DNA of 64,000 nt. Origin: Agrococcus lahaulensis DSM 17612. GTDB lineage: Bacteria; Actinomycetota; Actinomycetes; Actinomycetales; Microbacteriaceae. The DNA lies in contig NZ_AULD01000006.1 in assembly GCF_000425105.1 (NCBI RefSeq), forward strand, positions 124,001-188,000. The letters run 5' to 3'. This document shows positions 13,832-23,244 of the stretch, one piece after another. The notes beneath the pieces were generated by a model. That model made no database searches. It was given only the letters and a program-made list of their open reading frames with translations, and had not been told where the DNA came from. A program made the translations under genes and the position numbers. Within the stretch, counting starts at the first letter, position 1. Each line of letters starts with the position of its first letter.

Positions 13832-13838
13832 TACCCTA
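13832..13838. promoter_or_regulatory. Bidirectional promoter with overlapping -10 hexamers
   Basis: The plus strand reads TACCCT (13832-13837), 7 nt before the glgX GTG. The minus strand reads TAGGGT (13838-13833), 8 nt before the cysteine desulfurase GTG. The two -10 elements share five base pairs, and the two start codons are only 20 bp apart, so both mRNAs would be leaderless and RNA polymerase could serve only one gene at a time. The -35 regions would lie inside the opposite genes. Confidence 0.75.
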
Positions 13839-13844
13839 GAGCGC

Positions 13845-15983
13845 GTGAGTGCGGGCGACGAGCGGGTGCGGGGCATCGCGCCCACCGCGATCGGCCACCG
13901 GCTCACCGTCTGGTCGCGCCACGCGACGGCGATGGAGCTGCGGGTGTTCGACGCGGGCGACCCCGACTGGCTGCTGCACGCGCTCCCGATGGAGCGCGTC
14001 GGCGACGAGTTCACGATCGACACCGAGCTGCTGCAGGTCGGCACGCCGTACGCGATCGGCGTGGAGGGGCCGGTGGGGCCCCGGCACGCCTTCGATCCGG
14101 CGCGGAACGCCATCCCGCCGCACGCGCGCGGCATCGTGCGCACGCCCCACGGCCAGCACCGCGCGACGGTCACCGACGACGCCTTCGACTGGGGCGACGC
14201 CCCGCGGCCGCGCGTCCGCCGCGACCGGCAGGTGATCTACGAGGCGCACGTCAAGGGCATGACGAAGCTGAGCCCCCACATGCCGCCCGAGCTCCGCGGC
14301 ACCTACGCGGGCCTCGCGCATCCGTCGACCATCCGGTACCTGCAGGAGCTCGGCGTCACGACCGTGCAGCTGCTGCCGATCCACCTGTTCGTCTCCGAGC
14401 AGCGCCTGATCCGCCAGGGCAGGGTCAACCACTGGGGCTACAACTCGCTCAGCTGGTTCGCGCCGCACAGCGCCTACGCCTCGCGGCAAGCGCAGTTCGA
14501 CGGCACGGGCGGCGTGCTGCGCGAGGTCAAGGGCATGGTGCGCCTGCTGCACGAGGCGGGGCTGCAGGTCTTCCTCGACGTCGTCTACAACCACACGTCG
14601 GAGGAGGGCGCCGACGGCCCGCCGTCGAGCCTGCGGCTCATCGACAACGCGTCGTACTACCGCCTCGACGACGAAGGACGGCCCATCGACTGGACCGGCT
14701 GCGGCAACACCCTCGACGCCTCCGAGCCCGCCGCGCAGGAGCTCGTGCTCGACTCGCTGCGCTACTGGCACCGCGAGATGCAGATCGACGGCTTCCGCTT
14801 CGACCTCGCGGTCACGCTCGGGCGGGGCACCGACGGCGCCTTCGACCCTCGGCACCCGCTGCTCCAGCGCATCCTCGCCGACCCCGCGCTCTCGGGGGCG
14901 ACGATGATCGCCGAGCCGTGGGACATCGGCCCCGACGGCTGGCAGACCGGGCGCTTCCCCACCGGCTTCTCGGAGTGGAACGACCGCTTCCGCGACACCG
15001 CCCGGCAGTTCTGGCTCAGCGACTACCGCTCCTTCCGGCAGGGCGGCGACGGCGCGACGGGCGTCGGCCCGCTCGCGCACGCCGTCTCGGGCTCGGAGGG
15101 CCTGTTCGCCTCCGAGCGCGGACCCGTCGAGAGCGTCAGCTTCATCACCGCGCACGACGGGTTCACGCTCGCCGACCTCGTGCGCTACGACCGCAAGCAC
15201 AACGAGGCCAACGGCGAGGACGGCCGCGACGGCGCCGACGACAACCGCTCCTTCAACCACGGCGTCGAGGGGCCGAGCGACGACATCGGCATCGAGCTCG
15301 ACCGCCGGAAGTCGATGCGCAACCTGCTCGGCACGCTGCTCGTCTCGGCCGGCCTCCCGATGCTCACGATGGGCGACGAGATCGGTCGCTCCCAGCGCGG
15401 CAACAACAACCCCTACAACCAGGACTCGGCCCTGACGTGGATGCGGTGGGAGCGGGAGGACTGGCAGGACGCGTTCCTCGAGCAGACGAAGCGCCTCCTG
15501 CGGCTGCGGCGCGAGCACCCGGCCCTCCGGCCCCGCGAGTACGGCCAGGGCGGGCAGCGCGTCGCGGGCGCCTCGCGCCTCGACTGGTACAACGCGGCCG
15601 GGCTGCACATGACGATCGACGACTGGGACCACTCGCAGGAGCGCACGCTGCAGATGCTCGCCGAGTCGACGTCGGTCGACGAGCCCTACTCGCGCGTGCT
15701 CGTCGTCTTCCACGGCTCGCCGCGCGAGCGGATCGTCGTCGTGCCGGAGGCCGACGGCGCGACCGGCTTCGAGCTGCTGTGGGACTCGGCGCTCGACGGC
15801 GCGGGCGACGAGCTCGTCGCGCCGGGCGGCGAGATCTCGATCACGCCGATGAGCCTCCGCGTCTACGCCGTGCACGGGATGCCCGCGGCCGGAGCGCCGG
15901 AGCCGACGGTCGCGCGCTACCGCACGCCGCCGTCGGCCCCGACGACCGAGCAGGGCTCCCCGAGCGGTCAGCCCTTCGCGTAG
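13845..15983 (+). CDS. glgX: Glycogen debranching enzyme GlgX
   Basis: This 712-aa GH13 isoamylase hydrolyses alpha-1,6 branches of glycogen. A CBM48-like N-terminus (GHRLTVWSRHATAMELRVF) precedes the barrel. The nucleophile is D320 in GFRFDLAVTL and the acid/base is E357 in IAEPWDIG; HDGFTLADLV and GNNNPYNQDS follow in the usual order. The GTG start is set by the -10 TACCCT 7 nt upstream. It is divergent from cysteine desulfurase and overlaps glgP tail-to-tail by 16 bp. It probably works with GlgP on limit dextrins. Confidence 0.95.
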   Translation: MSAGDERVRGIAPTAIGHRLTVWSRHATAMELRVFDAGDPDWLLHALPMERVGDEFTIDTELLQVGTPYAIGVEGPVGPRHAFDPARNAIPPHARGIVRTPHGQHRATVTDDAFDWGDAPRPRVRRDRQVIYEAHVKGMTKLSPHMPPELRGTYAGLAHPSTIRYLQELGVTTVQLLPIHLFVSEQRLIRQGRVNHWGYNSLSWFAPHSAYASRQAQFDGTGGVLREVKGMVRLLHEAGLQVFLDVVYNHTSEEGADGPPSSLRLIDNASYYRLDDEGRPIDWTGCGNTLDASEPAAQELVLDSLRYWHREMQIDGFRFDLAVTLGRGTDGAFDPRHPLLQRILADPALSGATMIAEPWDIGPDGWQTGRFPTGFSEWNDRFRDTARQFWLSDYRSFRQGGDGATGVGPLAHAVSGSEGLFASERGPVESVSFITAHDGFTLADLVRYDRKHNEANGEDGRDGADDNRSFNHGVEGPSDDIGIELDRRKSMRNLLGTLLVSAGLPMLTMGDEIGRSQRGNNNPYNQDSALTWMRWEREDWQDAFLEQTKRLLRLRREHPALRPREYGQGGQRVAGASRLDWYNAAGLHMTIDDWDHSQERTLQMLAESTSVDEPYSRVLVVFHGSPRERIVVVPEADGATGFELLWDSALDGAGDELVAPGGEISITPMSLRVYAVHGMPAAGAPEPTVARYRTPPSAPTTEQGSPSGQPFA

Positions 15984-18508
15984 GCGACGAGGCCGAGCTC
16001 GACCTCGGAGTCGAGCATCGGGTGCTGCGGCACGACGCGCACGGTGTAGCCGAAGGTGCCGGCGACCGGGAGCTGCACCTGCACCTCGAAGCGGTGCGCG
16101 TCGCCCTCGACCGCGACGGGCTCGAGCGCGTAGCGGCGCGTGCTGCGCAGCTCCCCCTCCTCGGTGATCCTGCCGGCGACGACCTCGACCTTGACGTCCG
16201 ACTCCGGGATGCCGTCGAGCGCGACGTAGGCGCGCACGAGCACGGTGTCGCCGATGATCGGGGGCGTGTCGACCCCCTCGACCTCGACGTGGCGCACCTC
16301 GATGCGCCCGAACGACTCCCGCATCCGCCCCGTGAACGCCGCGAGCTCGCGCCCCGCCCGGTGGCCGTCGGCCGTCGCGAGCGCCGAGGCGCGCGCCGCC
16401 GGCGCGTAGAGCCGCGAGACGTACTCGGCGAGCATCCGCTCGGCCGAGAGCTCGGGGCTCAGGGTCGCGAGCGTGTGGCGGATCGACTCGATCCACGCGG
16501 TCGGCAGGCCGCGCTCGTCGCGCTCGTAGAAGCGCGGCGCGACCTGGTGCTCGATGATCTCGTAGAGCGCGTTGGCCTCGAACGCGTCGCGCTGCGCCGC
16601 ATCCATCTGCTCGTGCGCCGACGGGATCGCCCAGCCGTTCTTGCCGTCGAAGTACTCGTCCCACCAGCCGTCGAGGATCGACAGGTTGAGCGAGCCGTTG
16701 AGCGCAGCCTTCATGCCCGACGTGCCGCACGCCTCGAGCGGCCGCAGCGGGTTGTTGAGCCACACGTCGCAGCCCGGGTAGAGCGACTTCGCCATCGAGA
16801 TGTCGTAGTTCTCGAGGAAGACGATGCGGCCGCGCACCTCGGGCTCCTGCGAGAAGCGCACGAGCTCCTGGATGAGGCCCTTGCCAGCCTCGTCGGCCGG
16901 GTGCGACTTGCCCGCGATGATGAGCTGTACGGGGCGCTCGGGGTGCGTGAGCAGCGCCCGCAGGCGGTCGCGGTCGTGGAGCATGAGCGTGAGCCGCTTG
17001 TAGGTCGGCACGCGGCGCGCGAACCCGATCGTCAGCACGTCGGGGTCGAGCATCGCGTCGATCCAGCGCGGGGCGACGCCCTCGTTGCGCTCGTGCTTGA
17101 CGCGCGTGCGGGCGCGCGCATCCTCGATCGTCTGCCGGCGCATCTCGTTGCGCGCCGCCCAGATCGTCTCGTCCGAGACGGCGTCGGAGGCCCAGTCGCA
17201 GCGCGTCGTGTCGAGCGTGCCGAGCTCGCGCTCGGCGAGGTGCTTGAGCACGGGCGAGGTCCAGGTGGATGCGTGCACGCCGTTGGTCACGGACGTGATC
17301 GGCAGCTCGTCGGTGTCGAAGCCGGGCCAGCGGTCCTGGAACATCGATCGGCTCACGGCGCCGTGGAGCTTCGAGACGCCGTTCGCGCGCTGCGCGATCG
17401 AGAAGCCGAGCTGCGCCATGTTGAAGATGTTCGGGTCGCTCTCGCGGCCGAGCGCGAGCACGCGATCGACATCGATGCCGGGCACGAGCTCGCCCGTGAG
17501 GTGGCGGCGCACGAGGTCGACGTCGAAGCGGTCGATGCCGGCGGGGACGGGCGTGTGCGTTGTGAAGACCGTGCCGGCGCGCACGACCGCGAGCGCCTCG
17601 TCGAAGCTCAGCCCCTCACGCGAGACGAGCTGCGACATGCGCTCGACGCCGAGGAAGCCCGCGTGGCCCTCGTTCGAGTGGAAGACGCCCGGCTTCGGCG
17701 CGCCCGTCAGCTCGCTGTAGACGTCGAGGGCGCGCACACCGCCGATGCCGAGCAGCAGCTCCTGCTGCAGCCGGTGCTCGCCGCCGCCGCCGTAGAGCCG
17801 GTCGGCGACGCCGCGCAGGTCGTCGTCGTTCTCGTGGATGTTCGTGTCGAGCAGCAGCAGCGGCACGCGGCCGATCGTCGCCTGCCAGATCCGGGCGTGG
17901 AGGGTGCGGCCGCCGGGCAGCGCGATCGAGACCGTCGCGTGCGTGCCGTCGGGCTGCCGCAGGATGAGCAGCGGGAGCCCGTCGGGGTCGAGCACCGGGT
18001 AGGCCTCCTGCTGCCAGCCCTCGCGCGAGATCGCCTGCTTGAAGTAACCGGCCTGGTAGAAGAGTCCGACGCCCACGATCGGCACGCCGAGGTCGCTCGC
18101 GGCCTTGAGGTGGTCGCCCGCGAGGATGCCGAGGCCGCCCGAGTACTGCGGCAGCGCGCTCGTGATGCCGAACTCGGGCGAGAAGTACGCGATCGACTCG
18201 GGCACGTCCTCGAGCGACTGGTACCAGCGCGCTTGCGACAGGTAGTCGTCGAGCTCGTCGGCGAGCGCGTCGACGCGGGCGACGAAGGCGTCGTCGGCCG
18301 CGAGCTGCTCGAGCCGCTCGGTGCCCACCCAGCCCAGTAGCTGCAGCGGGTCGTGCCCGGTCGCGCGCCAGCCCTCGAGCGAGATCTCGCGGAAGAGCTC
18401 GCGGGTCGGCTCGTGCCACGACCAGCGCAGGTTCGAGGCCAGCTGCTCGAGGCGGCGCAGGCGCTCGGGGAGGGACGTGCGGACGGTGAACTTGCGAATC
18501 GCTCTCAC
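15968..18508 (-). CDS. glgP: Alpha-glucan phosphorylase
   Basis: This 846-aa GT35 enzyme releases glucose-1-phosphate from alpha-1,4-glucan. It contains the short-form phosphorylase start FTVRTSLPERLRRLEQLA, YFSPEFGI, GLGILAGDHLKAASDL, HSNEGHAGF and the PLP lysine K600 in GTSGMKAALNG. The approximately 850-aa form with an N-terminal DUF3417 domain is usual in actinobacteria and in some cases acts on maltosyl units. TAGGCT (18517-18522) is 8 nt before the GTG start. The gene converges on glgX with overlapping 3' ends and diverges from glgE. Confidence 0.95.
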   Translation of the reverse strand: MRAIRKFTVRTSLPERLRRLEQLASNLRWSWHEPTRELFREISLEGWRATGHDPLQLLGWVGTERLEQLAADDAFVARVDALADELDDYLSQARWYQSLEDVPESIAYFSPEFGITSALPQYSGGLGILAGDHLKAASDLGVPIVGVGLFYQAGYFKQAISREGWQQEAYPVLDPDGLPLLILRQPDGTHATVSIALPGGRTLHARIWQATIGRVPLLLLDTNIHENDDDLRGVADRLYGGGGEHRLQQELLLGIGGVRALDVYSELTGAPKPGVFHSNEGHAGFLGVERMSQLVSREGLSFDEALAVVRAGTVFTTHTPVPAGIDRFDVDLVRRHLTGELVPGIDVDRVLALGRESDPNIFNMAQLGFSIAQRANGVSKLHGAVSRSMFQDRWPGFDTDELPITSVTNGVHASTWTSPVLKHLAERELGTLDTTRCDWASDAVSDETIWAARNEMRRQTIEDARARTRVKHERNEGVAPRWIDAMLDPDVLTIGFARRVPTYKRLTLMLHDRDRLRALLTHPERPVQLIIAGKSHPADEAGKGLIQELVRFSQEPEVRGRIVFLENYDISMAKSLYPGCDVWLNNPLRPLEACGTSGMKAALNGSLNLSILDGWWDEYFDGKNGWAIPSAHEQMDAAQRDAFEANALYEIIEHQVAPRFYERDERGLPTAWIESIRHTLATLSPELSAERMLAEYVSRLYAPAARASALATADGHRAGRELAAFTGRMRESFGRIEVRHVEVEGVDTPPIIGDTVLVRAYVALDGIPESDVKVEVVAGRITEEGELRSTRRYALEPVAVEGDAHRFEVQVQLPVAGTFGYTVRVVPQHPMLDSEVELGLVAYAKG

Positions 18509-18516
18509 GAGTCCAG

Positions 18517-18564
18517 AGCCTAGTCGGCGACTGTCCGCGTGCTTGCAGGCGCGGTGGGTAGGTT
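18517..18564. promoter_or_regulatory. Divergent glgP/glgE promoter region
   Basis: A minus-strand TAGGCT (18522-18517) serves glgP and a plus-strand TAGGTT (18559-18564) serves glgE, 8 and 6 nt from their GTG starts. The two promoters fill a 62-bp intergenic gap and probably give two leaderless transcripts. No repressor-like palindrome was noticed between them. Confidence 0.65.
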
Positions 18565-18570
18565 GTGCTC

Positions 18571-20574
18571 GTGGCGAAGCAGATGGATGTCCTGACCGGC
18601 CGGATCCCGGTGCTCGACCTGTACCCGCAGCAGCCGGGCAACACGTTCCCCGCCAAAGCGGTCGAGGGCGACGTGATCCCGTTCCGCGCGGTCGCGTTCC
18701 GCGAGGGACACGACCGCATCGGCGTGACGCTCGTGCTGCGCTCCCCCTCGGGGCGGGAGCGGCGGGTGCCGATGGAGCCCCTGCTCGACGGCTTCGACCG
18801 CTGGCAGGCGCTCGCGCAGGTCGACGAGCGCGGCACGTGGCGATGGCACGTCGAGTCGTGGGCCGACGAGTGGGCGACGTGGCACCACAACGCCGAGATC
18901 AAGATCCCGGCCGGCATCGACACCGAGCTCATGGCGACGATCGGCGCGCAGCTGCTGACGCGCGCGGCCGGCATCGCGACCGGCGCGGACCGGACGGCCC
19001 TCACGCGCGCGGCAAAGGCGATCGGCGACGACCGCACGCCGATCCTGGAGCGCTGGGCCGCGGTCAACGACCCCGCCCTCCTCGAGGCCGTCGACCGCAA
19101 CCGTCCGCGGTCGCTCGAGACCGCATCCGCCGAGCTCGAGCTACGCGTCGAGCGCACGCGGGCGGCCGTCGGCGCCTGGTACGAGTTCTTCCCGCGCTCC
19201 GAGGGCGCCGAGCGGCGCAGCGACGGCTCCTGGCGCTCCGGCACGTTCGAGACCGCCGCGAAGCGCCTCCCGGCCGTCAAGGCGATGGGCTTCGACGTGC
19301 TGTACCTGCCGCCCGTGCACCCGATCGGCGAGGTCAACCGCAAGGGCCGCAACAACACCCTCACGCCGCAGCCGGGCGACCCGGGCAGCCCGTGGGCGAT
19401 CGGCTCGAAGCACGGCGGTCACGACGCGATCCACCCGGACCTCGGCACGATCGACGACTTCCGCGCGTTCGTGGCGAAGGCGGCGGATGCCGGGCTCGAG
19501 GTCGCGATGGACCTCGCCCTCCAGGCCGCGCCCGACCACCCGTGGGTCGCCGAGCATCCTGAGTGGTTCACGACCCTCCCCGACGGCTCGATCGCGTTCG
19601 CCGAGAACCCGCCGAAGAAGTACCAGGACATCTACCCCGTCAACTTCGACAACGACCCCGAGGGGATCGTCGCCGAGGTGCGGCGCATCATCGACCAGTG
19701 GATCGCGTGCGGCGTGCGCATCTTCCGCGTCGACAACCCGCACACGAAGCCGCTGTGGTTCTGGGAGCGCATCATCCGCGAGGTGAACGAGGAGCACGGC
19801 GACATCGTCTTCCTCGCCGAGGCGTTCACGCGGCCCGCGGTCATGCAGGCGCTCGGCAAGGTCGGCTTCCAGCAGTCCTACACGTACTTCGCCTGGCGCA
19901 ACACGAAGGCCGAGCTCGAGGAGTACCTGCGGGAGGTCACGGGCGAGCAGGCCGCGTGGTTCAAGCCCGCGTTCTGGGTCAACACGCCCGACATCCTCAC
20001 CGAGTACCTGCAGTTCGGCGGCGTGCCGGCGTTCAAGGTGCGCGCGGCGATCGCCTCGACGGCCGTGCCGACGTGGGGCATGTACGCGGGCTACGAGCTC
20101 ATCGAGGCGGTCGCGCGGCCCGGCGCCGAGGAGGCGATCGACAACGAGAAGTACGAGTACAAGCCGCGCGACTGGGAGCAGGCGGAGCGCAACGGCACGA
20201 CGATCGCGCCGTACATCACGCGCCTCAACGAGATCCGCGCGCAGCACCCGGCGATCCGGCAGCTGTGGGCGCTCGACGTGCACTGGTCGGACGACGACGC
20301 GATCCTCGTCTACTCGAAGCGCGTCGAGGGCCGCTTCACGGAGTCGGGCGAGGACGACACGGTCATCGTCGTCGCGAACGTCGACCCGCACTCGGCGCGC
20401 CAGACGACGGTGCACCTCGACCTCACGAAGCTCGGCCTGAAGCCCGGCGACCGGTTCGAGGCGCACGACCTCATCACCGGCGAGACCTGGACGTGGAGCG
20501 ACCACAACTTCGTGCGGCTCGACGCCTTCGTGGAGCCGGCGCACATCATCCACGTACGACGATCGGAGGCATGA
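18571..20574 (+). CDS. glgE: Alpha-1,4-glucan:maltose-1-phosphate maltosyltransferase
   Basis: This 667-aa GH13_3 enzyme extends alpha-glucan with maltose-1-phosphate. The N-terminal domain opens with GRIPVLDLYPQQPGNTFPAK. The catalytic nucleophile is D388 in FRVDNPHTKP and the acid/base is E417 in LAEAFTRP; KKYQDIYPVNFDN is also GlgE-specific. The GTG at 18571 was chosen because TAGGTT ends 6 nt upstream; a GTG at 18565 is in frame. The stop overlaps the glgB start. The usual partners treS and pep2, which make maltose-1-phosphate, are not in this window, so the donor may come from elsewhere or from a GlgM-type transferase. Confidence 0.97.
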   Translation: MAKQMDVLTGRIPVLDLYPQQPGNTFPAKAVEGDVIPFRAVAFREGHDRIGVTLVLRSPSGRERRVPMEPLLDGFDRWQALAQVDERGTWRWHVESWADEWATWHHNAEIKIPAGIDTELMATIGAQLLTRAAGIATGADRTALTRAAKAIGDDRTPILERWAAVNDPALLEAVDRNRPRSLETASAELELRVERTRAAVGAWYEFFPRSEGAERRSDGSWRSGTFETAAKRLPAVKAMGFDVLYLPPVHPIGEVNRKGRNNTLTPQPGDPGSPWAIGSKHGGHDAIHPDLGTIDDFRAFVAKAADAGLEVAMDLALQAAPDHPWVAEHPEWFTTLPDGSIAFAENPPKKYQDIYPVNFDNDPEGIVAEVRRIIDQWIACGVRIFRVDNPHTKPLWFWERIIREVNEEHGDIVFLAEAFTRPAVMQALGKVGFQQSYTYFAWRNTKAELEEYLREVTGEQAAWFKPAFWVNTPDILTEYLQFGGVPAFKVRAAIASTAVPTWGMYAGYELIEAVARPGAEEAIDNEKYEYKPRDWEQAERNGTTIAPYITRLNEIRAQHPAIRQLWALDVHWSDDDAILVYSKRVEGRFTESGEDDTVIVVANVDPHSARQTTVHLDLTKLGLKPGDRFEAHDLITGETWTWSDHNFVRLDAFVEPAHIIHVRRSEA

Positions 20575-22772
20575 TGCTCGACGACGCAACCCTCCGCCGC
20601 CTCGCCGAGGGCGCGCATCCGCTGCCCCACGACCTGCTCGGCGCGCATCCGATCGACGCCGACACGCACCTCGTGCGCGCCGTGCGCCACCTCGCCGACG
20701 CCGTCGCGGTCGTGGGCGAGGCCGAGACGCCCATGGCGCACCTCGGGCACGGGGTGTGGGAGGCGACCGTGACCGGCCCCATCCGCCCCTACCGCCTGCG
20801 CACGACGTACGGCGACGGCGGCTCGTGGGAGTCGGAGGACCCGTACCGCTTCACGCCGACGCTCGGCGAGCTCGATCTGCACCTGTGGCGCGAGGGCCGG
20901 CACGAGCAGGCGTGGAAGGTGCTCGGCTCGCGGCTGCGCGAGCACGAGGGGGTGCGGGGCGCCGCGTTCGCGGTCTGGGCGCCCAACGCGCACGCGGTGC
21001 GCATCATCGGCGACTTCAACGACTGGGTCGGCCGCGGCCACGCGATGCGATCGATGGGCGCGAGCGGCGTCTGGGAGCTGTTCGTGCCGGGCGAGCTCGA
21101 GCACGCCGCCTACAAGTACGAGATCCTCACCGACCACGGCTGGGTGACGCGCGCCGACCCGATGGCGCGCTACACCGAGGTGCCGCCCGCGACCGCGTCG
21201 AAGATCGGCACGAGCCGCTTCGCGTGGAGCGATGACGAGTGGATGCGGTCCCGGGCCGCGCGGGACCCCCACAACTCCCCCATGTCGGTCTACGAGCTGC
21301 ACTTCGGCTCGTGGCGGCCGGGCCTCGACTACCGCGAGATGGCCGACGCGCTCATCGAGCACCTCGAGGTCACGGGCTTCACGCACGTCGAGTTCATGCC
21401 GCTCGCCGAGCACCCCTTCGGCGGCTCGTGGGGCTACCAGGTGACCGGCTACTACGCGCCGACGAGCCGCTTCGGCCACCCCGACGACCTGCGCTACCTC
21501 ATCGACCGGCTGCACCGCGCCGGCTACGGCGTGATCATGGACTGGGTGCCTGGCCACTTCCCGAAGGACGAGTGGGCGCTCGCGCGCTTCGACGGCCGGC
21601 CGCTCTACGAGCACCCCGACCCGCGACGCGGCGACCAGCCCGACTGGGGCACGCACGTGTTCGACTTCGGCCGGCCGGAGGTGAAGAACTTCCTCGTCGC
21701 GAACGCCGTCTACTGGATGGAGGAGTTCCACATCGACGGGCTGCGCGTCGACGCGGTCGCCTCGATGCTCTACCTCGACTACTCGCGCAAGGACGGCGAG
21801 TGGCTGCCGAACGTGCATGGCGGGCGCGAGCACCTCGAGGCGATCTCGCTGCTGCAGGAGGTCAACGCCACCGTCTACCGCCGCTGCCCCGGCATCGTCA
21901 TGATCGCCGAGGAGTCGACCTCGTGGCCGGGCGTCACGAAGCCGACCGACGTCGACGGGCTCGGCTTCGGGCTCAAGTGGAACATGGGCTGGATGCACGA
22001 CACGCTCCAGTACATGGCGGTCGATCCGCTGTACCGCTCGCACCACCACGGCGACATCACGTTCTCGTTCCTCTACGCGTTCTCGGAGCAGTTCGTGCTG
22101 CCGATCAGCCACGACGAGGTCGTGCACGGCAAGGGGTCGCTGCTGAACAAGATGCCGGGCGACCAGTGGCAGAAGCTCGCGTCGGTGCGCGCCTACCTGA
22201 CGTTCATGTGGGCGCACCCCGGCAAGCAGCTGCTGTTCATGGGGCAGGAGTTCGGGCAGCCGAGCGAGTGGAGCGAGGCGCGCGGCCTCGACTGGTGGAT
22301 CCTCGACCAGCCGGTGCACCAGGGCCTCATGTCGCTCGTCGGGCAGCTCAACCGCGTCTACCGCGAGACCGAGGCGCTCTGGCTGCGCGACAACGAGCCG
22401 GGCGGCTTCGAATGGATCGACGGCGGCAACTCCTCCGACAACGTCGTGGCGTTCCTGCGCTGGGGCGCCGACCGCGACCCGGTCGCGGCGATCGTCAACT
22501 TCTCGGGTCGCCCGATCGAGGGCTACCGGATGGGGCTGCCGTTCGCGGGCGAGTGGGAGGAGGTCGTGAACTCCGACGCGGTGGAGTTCGGCGGCTCCGG
22601 CGTCGGCAACCTCGGCACCGTCCACGCGGTCGACGAGCCGTGGGGCGGCCGGCCCGCGTCGGCGACGATCACGATCCCGCCGCTCGCGGGCCTGCTCCTG
22701 AAGCCGAAGGCAGCGCCCGTCTCCGCCCCGGCCGCTGCCGCGAACGAGGCGACCGCCTCCCCCACGAAGTGA
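20571..22772 (+). CDS. glgB: 1,4-alpha-glucan branching enzyme
   Basis: This 733-aa GH13_9 enzyme makes alpha-1,6 branches. Two N-terminal CBM48-type modules (GAHPIDADTHLVRAVRH, then AFAVWAPNAHAVRIIGDFN) precede the barrel. The nucleophile is D394 in GLRVDAVASMLYLDYSR and the acid/base is E447 in MIAEESTSWPGV; SHDEVVHGKGS follows. The start codon overlaps the glgE stop (ATGATG, with a GGAGG ribosome binding site), so GlgE and GlgB are made together, as expected for the GlgE pathway. A low-complexity Ala/Pro tail ends the protein, directly before a large repeat array. Confidence 0.97.
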   Translation: MMLDDATLRRLAEGAHPLPHDLLGAHPIDADTHLVRAVRHLADAVAVVGEAETPMAHLGHGVWEATVTGPIRPYRLRTTYGDGGSWESEDPYRFTPTLGELDLHLWREGRHEQAWKVLGSRLREHEGVRGAAFAVWAPNAHAVRIIGDFNDWVGRGHAMRSMGASGVWELFVPGELEHAAYKYEILTDHGWVTRADPMARYTEVPPATASKIGTSRFAWSDDEWMRSRAARDPHNSPMSVYELHFGSWRPGLDYREMADALIEHLEVTGFTHVEFMPLAEHPFGGSWGYQVTGYYAPTSRFGHPDDLRYLIDRLHRAGYGVIMDWVPGHFPKDEWALARFDGRPLYEHPDPRRGDQPDWGTHVFDFGRPEVKNFLVANAVYWMEEFHIDGLRVDAVASMLYLDYSRKDGEWLPNVHGGREHLEAISLLQEVNATVYRRCPGIVMIAEESTSWPGVTKPTDVDGLGFGLKWNMGWMHDTLQYMAVDPLYRSHHHGDITFSFLYAFSEQFVLPISHDEVVHGKGSLLNKMPGDQWQKLASVRAYLTFMWAHPGKQLLFMGQEFGQPSEWSEARGLDWWILDQPVHQGLMSLVGQLNRVYRETEALWLRDNEPGGFEWIDGGNSSDNVVAFLRWGADRDPVAAIVNFSGRPIEGYRMGLPFAGEWEEVVNSDAVEFGGSGVGNLGTVHAVDEPWGGRPASATITIPPLAGLLLKPKAAPVSAPAAAANEATASPTK

Positions 22773-22790
22773 CCGCCGCCACCCGCGTCC

Positions 22791-23220
22791 GAGTGGCGTC
22801 GCCCGCTCGTGAGTGGCGCCTCCCGCACGTGAGTGGCGCCTCCCGCGTCTGAGTGGCGCCTCCCGCGTCTGAGTGGCGCCTCCCGCGTCTGAGTGGCGCC
22901 TCCCGCGTCTGAGTGGTCACGTCCGCGTCTGACCGGTCACTTCCGCGTCTGACCGGTCACTTCCGCGTCTGAGTGGTCACTTCCGCGTCTGAGTGGTCAC
23001 TTCCGCGTCTGAGTGGTCACTCCGCGCGTGGACGGTCGATTGGAGCGCGAACGACTGCTCACGTGCAGGCGTGGCCGAGCCCATCCCGGGCTGACCACTC
23101 ACATCCCGGACTGACCACTCACGCGCTGGACTGACCGCTCACGCGCTGAGTTGACCACTCACCTGCCGCAGGCACCACTCACCTGCCGGAGGCGCCACTC
23201 ACCTGCCGGAGGCGCCACTC
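22791..23220. repeat. Mirrored tandem array of 20-bp repeats between convergent genes
   Basis: The left arm has twelve units in strict 20-bp steps from 22791: six with the core GAGTGGCG(C/T)C, then GA(G/C)(T/C)GGTCAC-core units from 22911. A spacer of about 60 bp (23031-23090) follows. The right arm, from 23091, has seven units in the opposite orientation with the same 20-bp step: inner units read CTGACCACTCAC and outer units read GGCGCCACTCAC. The variant types are therefore arranged symmetrically (outer GCC type, inner TCAC type). This fills the 472-bp gap between glgB and the thioredoxin-TPR gene. No open reading frame of note is seen in it. Confidence 0.93.
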
Positions 23221-23244
23221 GAGCCGCAGCCGGCCCGGCGGGCG

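Noticed and set aside
14918-18340. A 1140-codon plus-strand open frame across glgX and glgP
   Set aside because: It has Arg/Ala-rich composition with no domain. GlgX and GlgP motifs lie in the other frames, and the overlap of real genes at 15968-15983 explains the region.
22791-23220. CRISPR array
   Set aside because: Units are contiguous at 20-bp steps with no unique spacers, and they invert orientation midway. No cas genes are nearby.
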